From positions 1 through 37,808 of the forward strand of contig NZ_BMAY01000016.1 in the NCBI RefSeq assembly GCF_018327645.1: a DNA stretch of 37,808 nt, written 5' to 3'. Under the pieces are notes generated by a model, which searched no databases, was not told the origin of the DNA, and was given only the letters and a program-made list of their open reading frames with translations. Position numbers and translations under genes: made by a program. Source of the DNA: Lactobacillus corticis (GTDB lineage: Bacteria; Bacillota; Bacilli; Lactobacillales; Lactobacillaceae). This document shows, piece after piece, positions 1 to 7,960 of this stretch. How positions within the stretch are numbered: the first letter of the stretch is position 1; each line of letters begins with the position of its first letter.

Positions 1-12
1 TGGTAACAGAAA

Positions 13-52
13 AAGATCCATATAGTATCTAAACTAATACTATACGGATCTT
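13..52 (-). terminator. Hairpin with U-tract, probable second terminator
   Basis: Two 14-base arms (15-28 and 37-50) pair with one mismatch around an 8-base loop. Read on the minus strand the hairpin is followed by a short T-run (TTTTTC), so it would act on leftward transcription, downstream of the stronger pepO terminator at 103-139. It could be a back-up terminator for pepO or belong to a gene beyond the window edge. Confidence 0.5.
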
Positions 53-102
53 CAATTCAAGCTCATATCAACCCTTATCAACAGGATTTGACAAAGAGCC
101 TT

Positions 103-139
103 AAAAAAGAGCTGATCATTATTGATCAGCTCTTTTTTT
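103..139 (-). terminator. Intrinsic terminator of pepO
   Basis: A perfect stem (core GAGCTGATCA / TGATCAGCTC) with a TTAT loop is flanked by A-runs on one side and T-runs on the other, so it can work in both directions. It begins a few bases after the pepO stop codon. Confidence 0.9.
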
Positions 140-144
140 GCTAA

Positions 145-2094
145 TTACCAAATATGAACCCGTTCTTCCGGCTTCAAGTACATGCCATCACCAGGTTTAA
201 CGTCAAATGCTTCATAGAAATCATCTTGACATTGGCTTTGGACATTTGCCCGTTCCGGACCAGGCGCATGGACGTCTACGGCTACTTGCGTCTTAATTGC
301 TTCAGTTAATTGCTTGTTAGCCCAAACTCGCGCAAAGTTTTCAAACAATGGCTTCAAATCATCGCCTTCATTTTTAGCTGCTTGTACAGCCGCCGTCAAA
401 CCGCCTTGGTCGGCAATGTTTTCGGAAACAATTTGCTTACCATTCAGTTTTACCGGCCCGTATTGAATTCCATCAAAAAGGGCAATTTCAGCTTGGGTCC
501 GCTTTTTGAATTCAGCATAGTCAGCATCTGTCCACCAGTTTACCATATTGCCGTATTCATCAAATTGCGCCCCGTTATTGTCAAAAGCATGCGAAACTTC
601 GTGAGCAATAACCGTCCCAATTCCGCCAAAGTTTTCAGACCGACCTTGCTTTAAGTCATAGAATGGGGCTTGCAAAATTGCTGCTGGGAAGGTCAAATCG
701 TTTCTTTGCGGGTCATAGCAAGCATTTACCAAGTTGCCTGGCATCAACCAAACTGTTCGGTCAACCGGCTTATGCAATTTTTCAATTTCATATTTAATAT
801 TTTCAACGGCAGCAGCCCGCAAATTGCTGTAAACCGAACCGCCTTGGTCAGCTGAAATGATCCGGTAACGATAATACAATTCTTCAATTTTGTCAGGATA
901 TCCGACTTTCAAAATTAAAGCTCGAAGCTTTACAATTGCTTTTTCCTTGGTAGCTTCCGACAACCATGAATTATGCGTAATCCGTTCTTCATAAACGGCC
1001 AGCATTTTATGAATCATGTCTAAAACATCGGCTTTAGCTTCTTTACCAAAGTATGTTTGGCCATAATAAACCCCTACCGGTTCACTAAAGAGGCTATTGG
1101 TTAAATGATATGCTTGCTTATCCGGGGCTGCCAATTCTGGTTGTCCCGTTAAAGCTTGATGATAAGGAAAGGCTGCTTCACGAAATTCTTGTGACAAGCT
1201 GGAAGCTGCCCCATTGATGAACTTAGCCAGCAGCCAGCCCTTTAATTCGGTAAAGTTAGCTGACGAAATAAGTTCGTTAACATGATCTAAGAAACGTGGA
1301 TCAGTATTGATTACCCGTTCTGGCTTTTCAGCAAAAACGCCTTCGAAATAGCTTGCAATATCAAATTCAGTAAATTTGCCTGCGAACTCAGCCCAGCTAA
1401 TTGGATTATACATTGCCGGATAGTCAGCCCACTCTTCAGTTGACTTAACCAAACCAGCAATCTTACGGTCAAAGGCAATTGCACCTTTGGCGTATTCAGC
1501 AGCTTCAGCTTCAGCAAGGCCAGCTAACTGCAGCAAGTGGGTTGTTTGCTTTTCGTAAATAGCCAAAAGCTGCTCAGCACCGTCTGCTTGGTAAGTGGTC
1601 GTATCTGGCAAAATCGTCCGTGGACCACTAAAGTACACGAGGTTCTGCTTAGTATTTTTCATATCAGCATCTACTGATACATCGAAAGGAATAGTGAAGG
1701 CATTCAAAGCCAATTTGGCAGCTTTAGCATTAAAGTCAGCCCAGCTCTCAATCCCCAACAGTTCCTTCAAGTCTTCTTGCAGGGGCTTAGCGCCCTGTTC
1801 GTTACGTTGTTTAAAGTCGCGGGCAAGTCGGTAAAAAGCTACTGCCTTGTCCAAGGTAGGCACATCACTAATGGCTTTTTGACCATCTGCAAAAGCCGCA
1901 AAATCTGCCATCAAGGCTTTTTCTACATTCAAATCAATCCCGTCAAAAGAACTAATCCGCGACCGGTCTGAAGGAATTTCTGCTTGCTTAATCCAAGCCG
2001 AATTTACCGCCAAATACAAATTGTCTTGTGGTCGGACATTATCTTGAGCTTCAATGATATTGCCGCTTCCACCACGTACATTAAGATGTGTCAT
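145..2094 (-). CDS. pepO: Neutral endopeptidase PepO (M13 metallopeptidase)
   Basis: A 649-residue M13 (neprilysin-like) zinc endopeptidase that cleaves casein-derived and other oligopeptides in the cytoplasm of lactic acid bacteria. Visible motifs are the substrate-binding NACY around residue 457, the zinc site HEVSH (His498, Glu499, His502), the third ligand in SENIAD (Glu558) and the family-typical C-terminus with HAPGPERAN and a final W. There is no signal peptide, as expected for the intracellular lactobacillar form. The ATG at 2094 is preferred over a TTG six bases upstream because AAAGGGGA sits 8 bases before the ATG and too close to the TTG. Length is normal for the family. It appears monocistronic, with a TATAAT at 2146-2151 upstream and a strong terminator downstream. 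Confidence 0.95.
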   Translation of the reverse strand: MTHLNVRGGSGNIIEAQDNVRPQDNLYLAVNSAWIKQAEIPSDRSRISSFDGIDLNVEKALMADFAAFADGQKAISDVPTLDKAVAFYRLARDFKQRNEQGAKPLQEDLKELLGIESWADFNAKAAKLALNAFTIPFDVSVDADMKNTKQNLVYFSGPRTILPDTTTYQADGAEQLLAIYEKQTTHLLQLAGLAEAEAAEYAKGAIAFDRKIAGLVKSTEEWADYPAMYNPISWAEFAGKFTEFDIASYFEGVFAEKPERVINTDPRFLDHVNELISSANFTELKGWLLAKFINGAASSLSQEFREAAFPYHQALTGQPELAAPDKQAYHLTNSLFSEPVGVYYGQTYFGKEAKADVLDMIHKMLAVYEERITHNSWLSEATKEKAIVKLRALILKVGYPDKIEELYYRYRIISADQGGSVYSNLRAAAVENIKYEIEKLHKPVDRTVWLMPGNLVNACYDPQRNDLTFPAAILQAPFYDLKQGRSENFGGIGTVIAHEVSHAFDNNGAQFDEYGNMVNWWTDADYAEFKKRTQAEIALFDGIQYGPVKLNGKQIVSENIADQGGLTAAVQAAKNEGDDLKPLFENFARVWANKQLTEAIKTQVAVDVHAPGPERANVQSQCQDDFYEAFDVKPGDGMYLKPEERVHIW

Positions 2095-2145
2095 AAGCAA
2101 ATCCCCTTTTCTAGCTAATTAAAGTTTAATCAAGTTAATAATATC

Positions 2146-2151
2146 ATTATA
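2146..2151 (-). promoter_or_regulatory. Candidate -10 element of pepO
   Basis: TATAAT on the minus strand about 50 bases before the pepO start. No good -35 hexamer is visible at 17 bases, so this is a -10-only call. Confidence 0.4.
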
Positions 2152-2170
2152 GCAGAACTAAACCAACTAA

Positions 2171-3385
2171 TTAGCTAAACCATTCCAACTTATCGCGCAA
2201 AGAACGATAAAGCGGAATTAACATCATGGGCATCAAAAAGATAGCTGCGGCCGCAAAAGCAAAAAGCGGGATATAGCCGAAAGTATCAATTATGCCCCCA
2301 CCAACTTCGGCCCCAAAGGCCCGGCCGGTGGCACTGGCTACCAAACTCATCCCTTGATAGTTCCCCTTGCTGCTGTTCGGCGTTAATTCATTTACCAAGG
2401 CTGGAATAGCCGGAAAAGCCGTCGACTCGCCCAGCGTGAGGATAACCATCGATAAGGCGAAATGCAGATAATCTTTTGCAAAAGCCAAGGTTACAAAAGA
2501 AATGGCAAACATCGTTAGCCCAAATAAAATCTGCAAATATAGGGTTTTGAAAATTTGAAAACGGGCCAAAATTGCCTGAACGATAACGATAATGCTGGCA
2601 TTGAGCGTCCACAAAGTACTGTACATATGGAAAGGAATCCCTAAGGAAACCATGTAAACTGATAGGTTTGACTCCCAGTTCATGTACATCAGCCAAGTAA
2701 CTGCCAGGGAAGCAAATAAACCAATGGTTAAGCGCAAATTGTACTTCGGCATCGGCACCGCTTTAATCTTTTTGCCAGTTTTGCCTTTGGCCAAGCGTTC
2801 TTGATGGTATTTGATAATTGGGCGGAAAGTAATTGCTGCTGTGATGAAAGCAATCAAATACAAAAACGCCGCAATTAAAAATAGCAGCTTAACGGAAAAG
2901 GCGTATAAATACCCCACAATCAAAGTCCCGATCACCACGCCTAAATTTTGTGAAAAGTAAAGAATATTGAAGACGTAGCGACTAGGATAGCGTTTTAAAC
3001 TCGTTGCAATGGAATTAATGATAGTTCCTGTCCATCCACCTAAAAAGCCAGTTAAGGTCAGCCAAATCCAATATTCCGGCCAACCATGGAAAAAGGCCAA
3101 CAAAAATAAAACCACCGTATTGCTGCCAAAGCCAAACAATACCAATGGATATGGATTAAAGCGATCATACAGTTTGCCGGCGATCAATGAGGCAACCAAG
3201 TTGCCGGCACAGTTGGTAAACAATACCCAGCCTATAATCGTAAGGCTTATGTGCAGTTGCTTGTTTAAGTAAACCGAAGTTAGCGGCCAGATAAAACTCG
3301 AACCAATCCAGGCTGCTAATTCGCCAAAGATCAGTCCTGGCAGCTTAATTTCATCAGCTGGAACCCGGCTGAATTTAGGCTTCAT
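2171..3385 (-). CDS. MFS transporter, multidrug-efflux-like
   Basis: A 404-residue major facilitator superfamily protein with about 12 hydrophobic segments and a central basic cytoplasmic loop near residues 195-215 (QERLAKGKTGKKIK). The loop after TM2 carries a motif-A-like stretch, AGKLYDRFNPYP, typical of drug:H+ antiporters. The start is supported by a strong GGGAGGAG site 5 bases upstream. It has its own short upstream region and lies between pepO and nrdG on the same strand. Substrate cannot be deduced; it resembles the small-molecule exporter group rather than sugar permeases. No regulator is adjacent. Confidence 0.8.
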   Translation of the reverse strand: MKPKFSRVPADEIKLPGLIFGELAAWIGSSFIWPLTSVYLNKQLHISLTIIGWVLFTNCAGNLVASLIAGKLYDRFNPYPLVLFGFGSNTVVLFLLAFFHGWPEYWIWLTLTGFLGGWTGTIINSIATSLKRYPSRYVFNILYFSQNLGVVIGTLIVGYLYAFSVKLLFLIAAFLYLIAFITAAITFRPIIKYHQERLAKGKTGKKIKAVPMPKYNLRLTIGLFASLAVTWLMYMNWESNLSVYMVSLGIPFHMYSTLWTLNASIIVIVQAILARFQIFKTLYLQILFGLTMFAISFVTLAFAKDYLHFALSMVILTLGESTAFPAIPALVNELTPNSSKGNYQGMSLVASATGRAFGAEVGGGIIDTFGYIPLFAFAAAAIFLMPMMLIPLYRSLRDKLEWFS

Positions 3386-3458
3386 AAATACTCCTCCCTT
3401 TTTTTATCAACTATTTATAATTTTTGGTCATAAAACCTATTCTATCATACCTTTTGCC

Positions 3459-3493
3459 AAAAAAATAAAGCGCTTAAAGCGCTTCATTTTTTC
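3459..3493 (-). terminator. Terminator of nrdDG
   Basis: A short perfect palindrome (AAGCGCTT arms) followed on the minus strand by a T-rich run, directly after the nrdG stop codon at 3496. The A-rich side makes it partly bidirectional. Confidence 0.75.
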
Positions 3494-3495
3494 TC

Positions 3496-4212
3496 TTATC
3501 GTACTAATTTGTCCCAAATGACTGGCTTACCAGCTGCCAGCGACTTAGGCACATCAATAATTCGTTGATTGCTTGAACCGCGGAATTGAAGAGTCAAGTC
3601 CTTTTCAGCTTCCAAAAACCGACCATCAACTAGGATATCAATCTTTTTCAGCATTTCGACTTTATCTGGAGTTTCCTGCAGCAATTCGTCCCAAGTATAG
3701 CCTGACCACGACCAAATATCTTTTTTGTGACCAAATTCTTTTCTAACGCGGTTAATTAGCTTCAAGCAGACCCAAGTATTTAAGAAGGGCTCGCCGCCTA
3801 ACAGCGTTAAACCTTGGACATAATCTTGACTCAAATCAGCAATAATCTGATCTTCTAATTCTTGCGTATAAGGCTTGCCGTAATTAAAGTTCTGAGCTGC
3901 TAGATTATAGCATCCCGGACAGTCAAACAAGCAGCCTGAAACATACAAAGAACATCTTACGCCTTCGCCATCAACGAAATTAAAAGGCTTGTAGTCAGCA
4001 ATTTTATGCAGGCTATAATCTTCTGATTTCCATTCGCCTGGTTTGGGATTTTTGGGCATGCGCACCGTTTGACTTTTGGCCTTGGGCTTTTTTGCAACCT
4101 TAGGCTTATATTCGTTGGGGTTTACAAAAATCGATTCACCGCCAACATTGATTTTGATCAAATTTCCCCGAACATCAGGACCTTCTTGGTTATTTTCGTC
4201 TCTACTCGGCAT
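3496..4212 (-). CDS. nrdG: Anaerobic ribonucleotide reductase activating protein
   Basis: A radical-SAM activase that generates the glycyl radical on NrdD under anoxia. The cluster motif CLFDCPGC gives Cys94, Cys98 and Cys101 (CxxxCxxC), preceded by the usual FVDGEGVRCSLYVSGC lead-in; a later GGEP motif (around 138-141) is the SAM-binding GGE element. The gene overlaps the end of nrdD by 11 bases. The long start at 4212 has a plausible AGAGGAA upstream and gives a Lys-rich, apparently unstructured N-terminal extension of about 51 residues. An internal Met52 would give a conventional 187-residue NrdG, but no ribosome-binding site precedes it, so the long form is listed with the short one as an alternative. 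Confidence 0.92.
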   Translation of the reverse strand: MPSRDENNQEGPDVRGNLIKINVGGESIFVNPNEYKPKVAKKPKAKSQTVRMPKNPKPGEWKSEDYSLHKIADYKPFNFVDGEGVRCSLYVSGCLFDCPGCYNLAAQNFNYGKPYTQELEDQIIADLSQDYVQGLTLLGGEPFLNTWVCLKLINRVRKEFGHKKDIWSWSGYTWDELLQETPDKVEMLKKIDILVDGRFLEAEKDLTLQFRGSSNQRIIDVPKSLAAGKPVIWDKLVR

Positions 4213-6403
4213 TCTTCAGCTGTTCCTCTTCTGCTTCCTGCTCAACTAACCCAGTACTCATGTGCTTTACCCGGTGGGCAATTTCTTCATGCCGTCCGTG
4301 AACCATTGGCCGACGCAATGGGTTGCCTAAGTAACCACAAGTCCGCTTGACACAATCACAGGTCTTAGGATCGTGATTGCCGCAAACTGGGCATTGGAAG
4401 CCCTTGGCCGTAGCCTTAAATTCGCCGGCAAAACCACACTTGTAACACTTGTCGATTGGCGTGTTGGTGCCTAAATAACCTACCTTATCGTAAGCAAAGT
4501 CCCAAACAGCTTCCAAGGCAGCTGGGTTTTGCTTCAGGTTCGGGTATTCACAGTAGTGAATGAAACCACCAGCAGCATAGTATGGGTAGTCTTTTTCAAA
4601 ATTAATCTTTTCAAATGGCGTTGGGTGCTTGCGTACATCATAGTGGAATGAGTTGGTGTAGTATTCCTTGTCAGTGATGTCCTTAACCTTGCCAAACTTT
4701 TCAGTATCAAGCCGGCAGAACCGGTCAGTCAAGCTTTCGCTAGGAGTTGAATACAAGCTGTAGTGGTAGTGGTTAGGGTCTTCTTTTTCCCACTTAGCAC
4801 ATAAGTCATGCATCCGACGGACGATTTCTACCGTAAAGTCATGAGCTTCTTGATTATGTTCCCAGTTCGGACCGTAAAAGACGGTTGCTACTTCGTACAG
4901 GCCGATGTAGCCGAGCGAAATCGTGCAGCGTCCGTTCTTGAAGAGTTCGTTGATATCGCCATCTTCTGTCAAGCGCTTGCCAAAGGCACCATATTGGTAC
5001 AAAATTGGCGCATTCTTAGGGCTGGCTTGCAATACCCGCTTAGCCTTAAATTGTAAAGCTTCATGGCAGGTCAGCATTAAGTCATCAAAGATGTCCCAGA
5101 AGCGTTGCTTGTCACCACGTGATTCCATCGCAACCCGTGGCAAGTTAGCCGTAACGACGCCCAAGTTCATCCGACCAGAGTTGACTTCCTTGCCATTTTC
5201 ATCCTTCCAGCCTTGCAAGAATGACCGGCAGCCCATTGGACACTTAAATGAACCTGTGATCTTCTTGATCATGTCGTAGCTCAACACATCTGGATACATC
5301 CGCTTAGTGGAGCATTCAACTGCTAATTGCTTAATGTCATAGTTTGGATCGCCTGGGTGCAGGTTCAAGCCCTTCTTAAGCGTAAACAACAACTTAGGGA
5401 AAATCGCAGTCCGGTGTTCCTTACCCAAACCATTAATTCTGATTTTCAGGATGTCTTTTTGAATCTCGCGTTCAATCCAGTTGGTGCCTAAGCCAAAGCC
5501 CAATGAAGTAAATGGCGTTTGCCCTTGAGTTGAGAACATGGTGTTGATCTCATATTCCAAACTCTGCATTGCGTCGTAGATATCCTTCTTGGTCCGCTTC
5601 TTGGCAAAAGCTTCTAACTTGTCAGGATCAGCAATAAATTCCTTGGCTTCTTCCAAGTGCTTTTCATAGTTCTTAGCGGCGTAAGGAGCTAAAACTTCGT
5701 CTGCTCGGTCAAATGAACAGCCACCATATTGACTAGAAGCAACGTTGGCAATAATTTGAGCTACTTGACTAGTAGCTACGCCGATTGAGTTGGGACTTTC
5801 CATCCAAGCATTCCCAATCTTAAAACCATTAGCCAACATTTCCTTGAAGTCGATCAAGCAGCAATTAGTCATTGGTGACAAAGGCGTGTAATCAAGGTCG
5901 TGCCAGTGAATGTCACCACGCAAGTGAGCCTTAGCCACATGTTGCGGCATCATCGTTAAACCAACCGTCTTCCCAACCGTGCCGGCAGTTAAATCCCGCT
6001 TGGTGCTAAAGACGTCGGAATCTTTATTAGCATTTTCATTGACAATTGAAGGATCGCCTTGAATCATCCGCTTAAGGCGCAGCTTGGTGTCGGTTTCCTT
6101 GCGCCAAGCAATTTCATCGTTGCGCCGATGATCAATATAGCTATCGGCTTCCCGCTCATAGCCCATTTCGGATAAAGCTGACTTGAAAGCATCAGCTACT
6201 TCATTTGCAGAAACTTCATGCTTAGGCAATTTACCAACGATGCGCGCGATAATCACATCCTCAGCATCCCCAAGATCTAGTGCCTCCAAAATCAAGCGCA
6301 ACTTAAAGGTTCTAAATGGGTGCTTGGCCCCATCGCGCTTAACAAATGTCGTAGGAATTACTAAAGTATTCGTCTTTTTTACTGATGCTTCCGGCTTTAA
6401 CAT
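4202..6403 (-). CDS. nrdD: Anaerobic ribonucleoside-triphosphate reductase (class III)
   Basis: The 733-residue catalytic subunit reduces NTPs to dNTPs anaerobically, using a glycyl radical installed by NrdG. Domains in order: an N-terminal ATP-cone (about 10-105) for allosteric control, the ten-stranded barrel, a zinc site with CYKCGF and CPVCG (about 655-675), and the radical loop RTCGYLG with the radical Gly at about 690. A C-terminal tail of about 40 residues rich in Glu follows the radical loop. GGAAG lies 8 bases before the ATG. It forms an operon with nrdG (11-base overlap). The upstream region carries two NrdR-box-like elements. Confidence 0.97.
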   Translation of the reverse strand: MLKPEASVKKTNTLVIPTTFVKRDGAKHPFRTFKLRLILEALDLGDAEDVIIARIVGKLPKHEVSANEVADAFKSALSEMGYEREADSYIDHRRNDEIAWRKETDTKLRLKRMIQGDPSIVNENANKDSDVFSTKRDLTAGTVGKTVGLTMMPQHVAKAHLRGDIHWHDLDYTPLSPMTNCCLIDFKEMLANGFKIGNAWMESPNSIGVATSQVAQIIANVASSQYGGCSFDRADEVLAPYAAKNYEKHLEEAKEFIADPDKLEAFAKKRTKKDIYDAMQSLEYEINTMFSTQGQTPFTSLGFGLGTNWIEREIQKDILKIRINGLGKEHRTAIFPKLLFTLKKGLNLHPGDPNYDIKQLAVECSTKRMYPDVLSYDMIKKITGSFKCPMGCRSFLQGWKDENGKEVNSGRMNLGVVTANLPRVAMESRGDKQRFWDIFDDLMLTCHEALQFKAKRVLQASPKNAPILYQYGAFGKRLTEDGDINELFKNGRCTISLGYIGLYEVATVFYGPNWEHNQEAHDFTVEIVRRMHDLCAKWEKEDPNHYHYSLYSTPSESLTDRFCRLDTEKFGKVKDITDKEYYTNSFHYDVRKHPTPFEKINFEKDYPYYAAGGFIHYCEYPNLKQNPAALEAVWDFAYDKVGYLGTNTPIDKCYKCGFAGEFKATAKGFQCPVCGNHDPKTCDCVKRTCGYLGNPLRRPMVHGRHEEIAHRVKHMSTGLVEQEAEEEQLKNAE

Positions 6404-6434
6404 GGTCCAATCTTCCTTTCTTGTTTATGGCTAG

Positions 6435-6443
6435 ATTGTACCA
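6435..6443 (-). promoter_or_regulatory. Extended -10 promoter of nrdDG
   Basis: On the minus strand the sequence TGGTACAAT matches an extended -10 (TGnTATAAT). No convincing -35 is visible; the proximal NrdR-like box overlaps the position where a -35/spacer would lie, which fits repression by promoter occlusion. Confidence 0.55.
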
Positions 6444-6446
6444 CGA

Positions 6447-6462
6447 ATACAACATCTTGTAT
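6447..6462 (-). promoter_or_regulatory. Putative NrdR box 1
   Basis: A 16-base near-palindrome ATACAACATCTTGTAT with perfect 6-base arms around CATC, next to the nrdD extended -10. NrdR boxes are 16-bp palindromic sites upstream of nrd operons and usually occur in pairs; this one is paired with a related element exactly 30 bases upstream. Confidence 0.6.
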
Positions 6463-6476
6463 TCTATGCAAAATCG

Positions 6477-6492
6477 GTTATACATCTTGTAG
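6477..6492 (-). promoter_or_regulatory. Putative NrdR box 2
   Basis: A second copy of the element sharing ACATCTTGTA with box 1 and displaced by 30 bases, close to three helical turns. Its left arm is degenerate. An inverted ACAAGATGC follows at 6499-6507 and may be a third half-site. Confidence 0.5.
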
Positions 6493-6571
6493 ATAGGCAC
6501 AAGATGCGATCGTACCGCTAATCAAGCACTCGTTTATAATTCAAAAAGTTTTTTTGTTATTTTTTTGGAAC

Positions 6572-6610
6572 AAAAAAAGTCCAATTTTCAAGTAGAAATT
6601 GGACTTTTTT
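6572..6610 (-). terminator. Terminator of the asnB/ligase operon
   Basis: Arms AAAAAAGTCCAATTT / AAATTGGACTTTTTT form a long hairpin with T-runs in both directions, about 30 bases after the ligase stop codon. It also insulates the nrdD promoter region. Confidence 0.9.
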
Positions 6611-6641
6611 ATAATTTTTCTCAAGCAGTCAACTACTAGAT

Positions 6642-7940
6642 CTAGTGATCTTGACTCCGCGCTTGCATCTTCTTGCTTTCTTCTTCGAAATACTGCCCCT
6701 TATTTACTTGGTAGTAGGTCTTGTAACGCTTGTAGTAGTTGTGGAACATATATTTCATCAATAACCAGCGTTTAAAGCCCTTGTCGCGGTCGTAAAAGAC
6801 AGTCGTGCCGTATCGGCCTTCCTTCAACAACTCCTTAGCTGCGCGTTTAGTTTCGTTGTCATAAGCATATTCGTTAAAAATCTTTGTTGGCACGCCCAAC
6901 CACAGCTTATGACCAGTCTTTAACTTGTTGCCATAAACTGTTTCTTGATCCTTAAGAGAATCATTGACATAATCTTCCACATACCATTTTGCAAGATTAT
7001 AGCCGTTTAAAGTGACATAAAAACTAGACCGACCTTGCCGCAGGTTGATTTCAAAGAACTTGTATTGTCCATCCCGGACATCATACTTGATATCAAAGTT
7101 GGCCATTCCTACATAGTTAAGCTTTTCCAAGAAGTTTTGCACGGTATAGTACAGCTCTTGGTTATATTCGGGCATAATTGCCATGTAGTTGCCAATTGAC
7201 TGTGGCGTTGGGTCTTCCAAAAGCGGGTGACCTAAGCACATCATCTTTACTTGATGATTCTTGTCCACGTAAGCATTTAATACCCGCATGTTGGAGTCAT
7301 CGCCTGGAATAAAGTCTTGCAAAATCAAATCTTCGGTATAACCGTGGGTATAAATCTTGCCCACAATATCTGCTAATTCAGCTTCATCGTGGATCGTGAA
7401 GGCCTTTTTGCGTCCTTCAAATTGACACTTCAACCAAGCAACTGGATCTTCTGGTTTCAATTCCACTGGGTAAGGGAAAGGCAGGCTTAAATAATTCTCA
7501 GCTTGATAGTCGGCCATCGTAACAATCTTGGTTTTAGGATATGGCAAACCATATTGCTCAGCAATTTCGTAAAAGCCTTCTTTGGAGATCAATTTTTCCA
7601 GCAAGTCATAATCAATGTATGGCACAACAAAGACTTCTGACAATTCGTCCTTATGCTTGGCTAGCAGTTCAGCATACCCGTCACCACACGCAATTAAGAT
7701 TACTGGTTCTTGGTGAGAACGATATACTTCCATTTTCTGCTTCATGACGTTCATGAATTCTGGATCGCTGCTGAAGCCTGGGTGGGTTTCAACTTCGACA
7801 ATCTTAGAATAGCGCGTTGCAGCTAATTGCACATCTGCCAGTGCTTTAACCTTAATCCCGTATTCTTCATTGAACGAACGAGCCATACCGTACACGTTAA
7901 TGTCACTGCCGAGCAAAATCGGCGTAAAGTTTGCTGTCAT
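6642..7940 (-). CDS. ATP-grasp carboxylate-amine ligase, probable D-aspartate ligase
   Basis: A 432-residue ATP-grasp protein. Visible elements are a nucleotide-binding-like N-terminus (PILLGSDINVYGMARSF), a preATP-grasp region, the ATP-binding loop with ELKPED (around 160) and LILQDFIPGDDSNMR (about 215-230), and the metal-binding end FFEINLRQGRSSF (about 305). It lies 20 bases downstream of the asnB-type gene in one operon. Length and arrangement match D-aspartate ligases (Aslfm type), which add D-Asp to the Lys side chain of the peptidoglycan precursor; the partner would then amidate D-Asp to D-Asn. This is inference from family memory and context. A general ATP-grasp peptide or amino-acid ligase is the alternative. 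Confidence 0.7.
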   Translation of the reverse strand: MTANFTPILLGSDINVYGMARSFNEEYGIKVKALADVQLAATRYSKIVEVETHPGFSSDPEFMNVMKQKMEVYRSHQEPVILIACGDGYAELLAKHKDELSEVFVVPYIDYDLLEKLISKEGFYEIAEQYGLPYPKTKIVTMADYQAENYLSLPFPYPVELKPEDPVAWLKCQFEGRKKAFTIHDEAELADIVGKIYTHGYTEDLILQDFIPGDDSNMRVLNAYVDKNHQVKMMCLGHPLLEDPTPQSIGNYMAIMPEYNQELYYTVQNFLEKLNYVGMANFDIKYDVRDGQYKFFEINLRQGRSSFYVTLNGYNLAKWYVEDYVNDSLKDQETVYGNKLKTGHKLWLGVPTKIFNEYAYDNETKRAAKELLKEGRYGTTVFYDRDKGFKRWLLMKYMFHNYYKRYKTYYQVNKGQYFEEESKKMQARSQDH

Positions 7941-7960
7941 TGTTAAAAAATTACTCCTAA

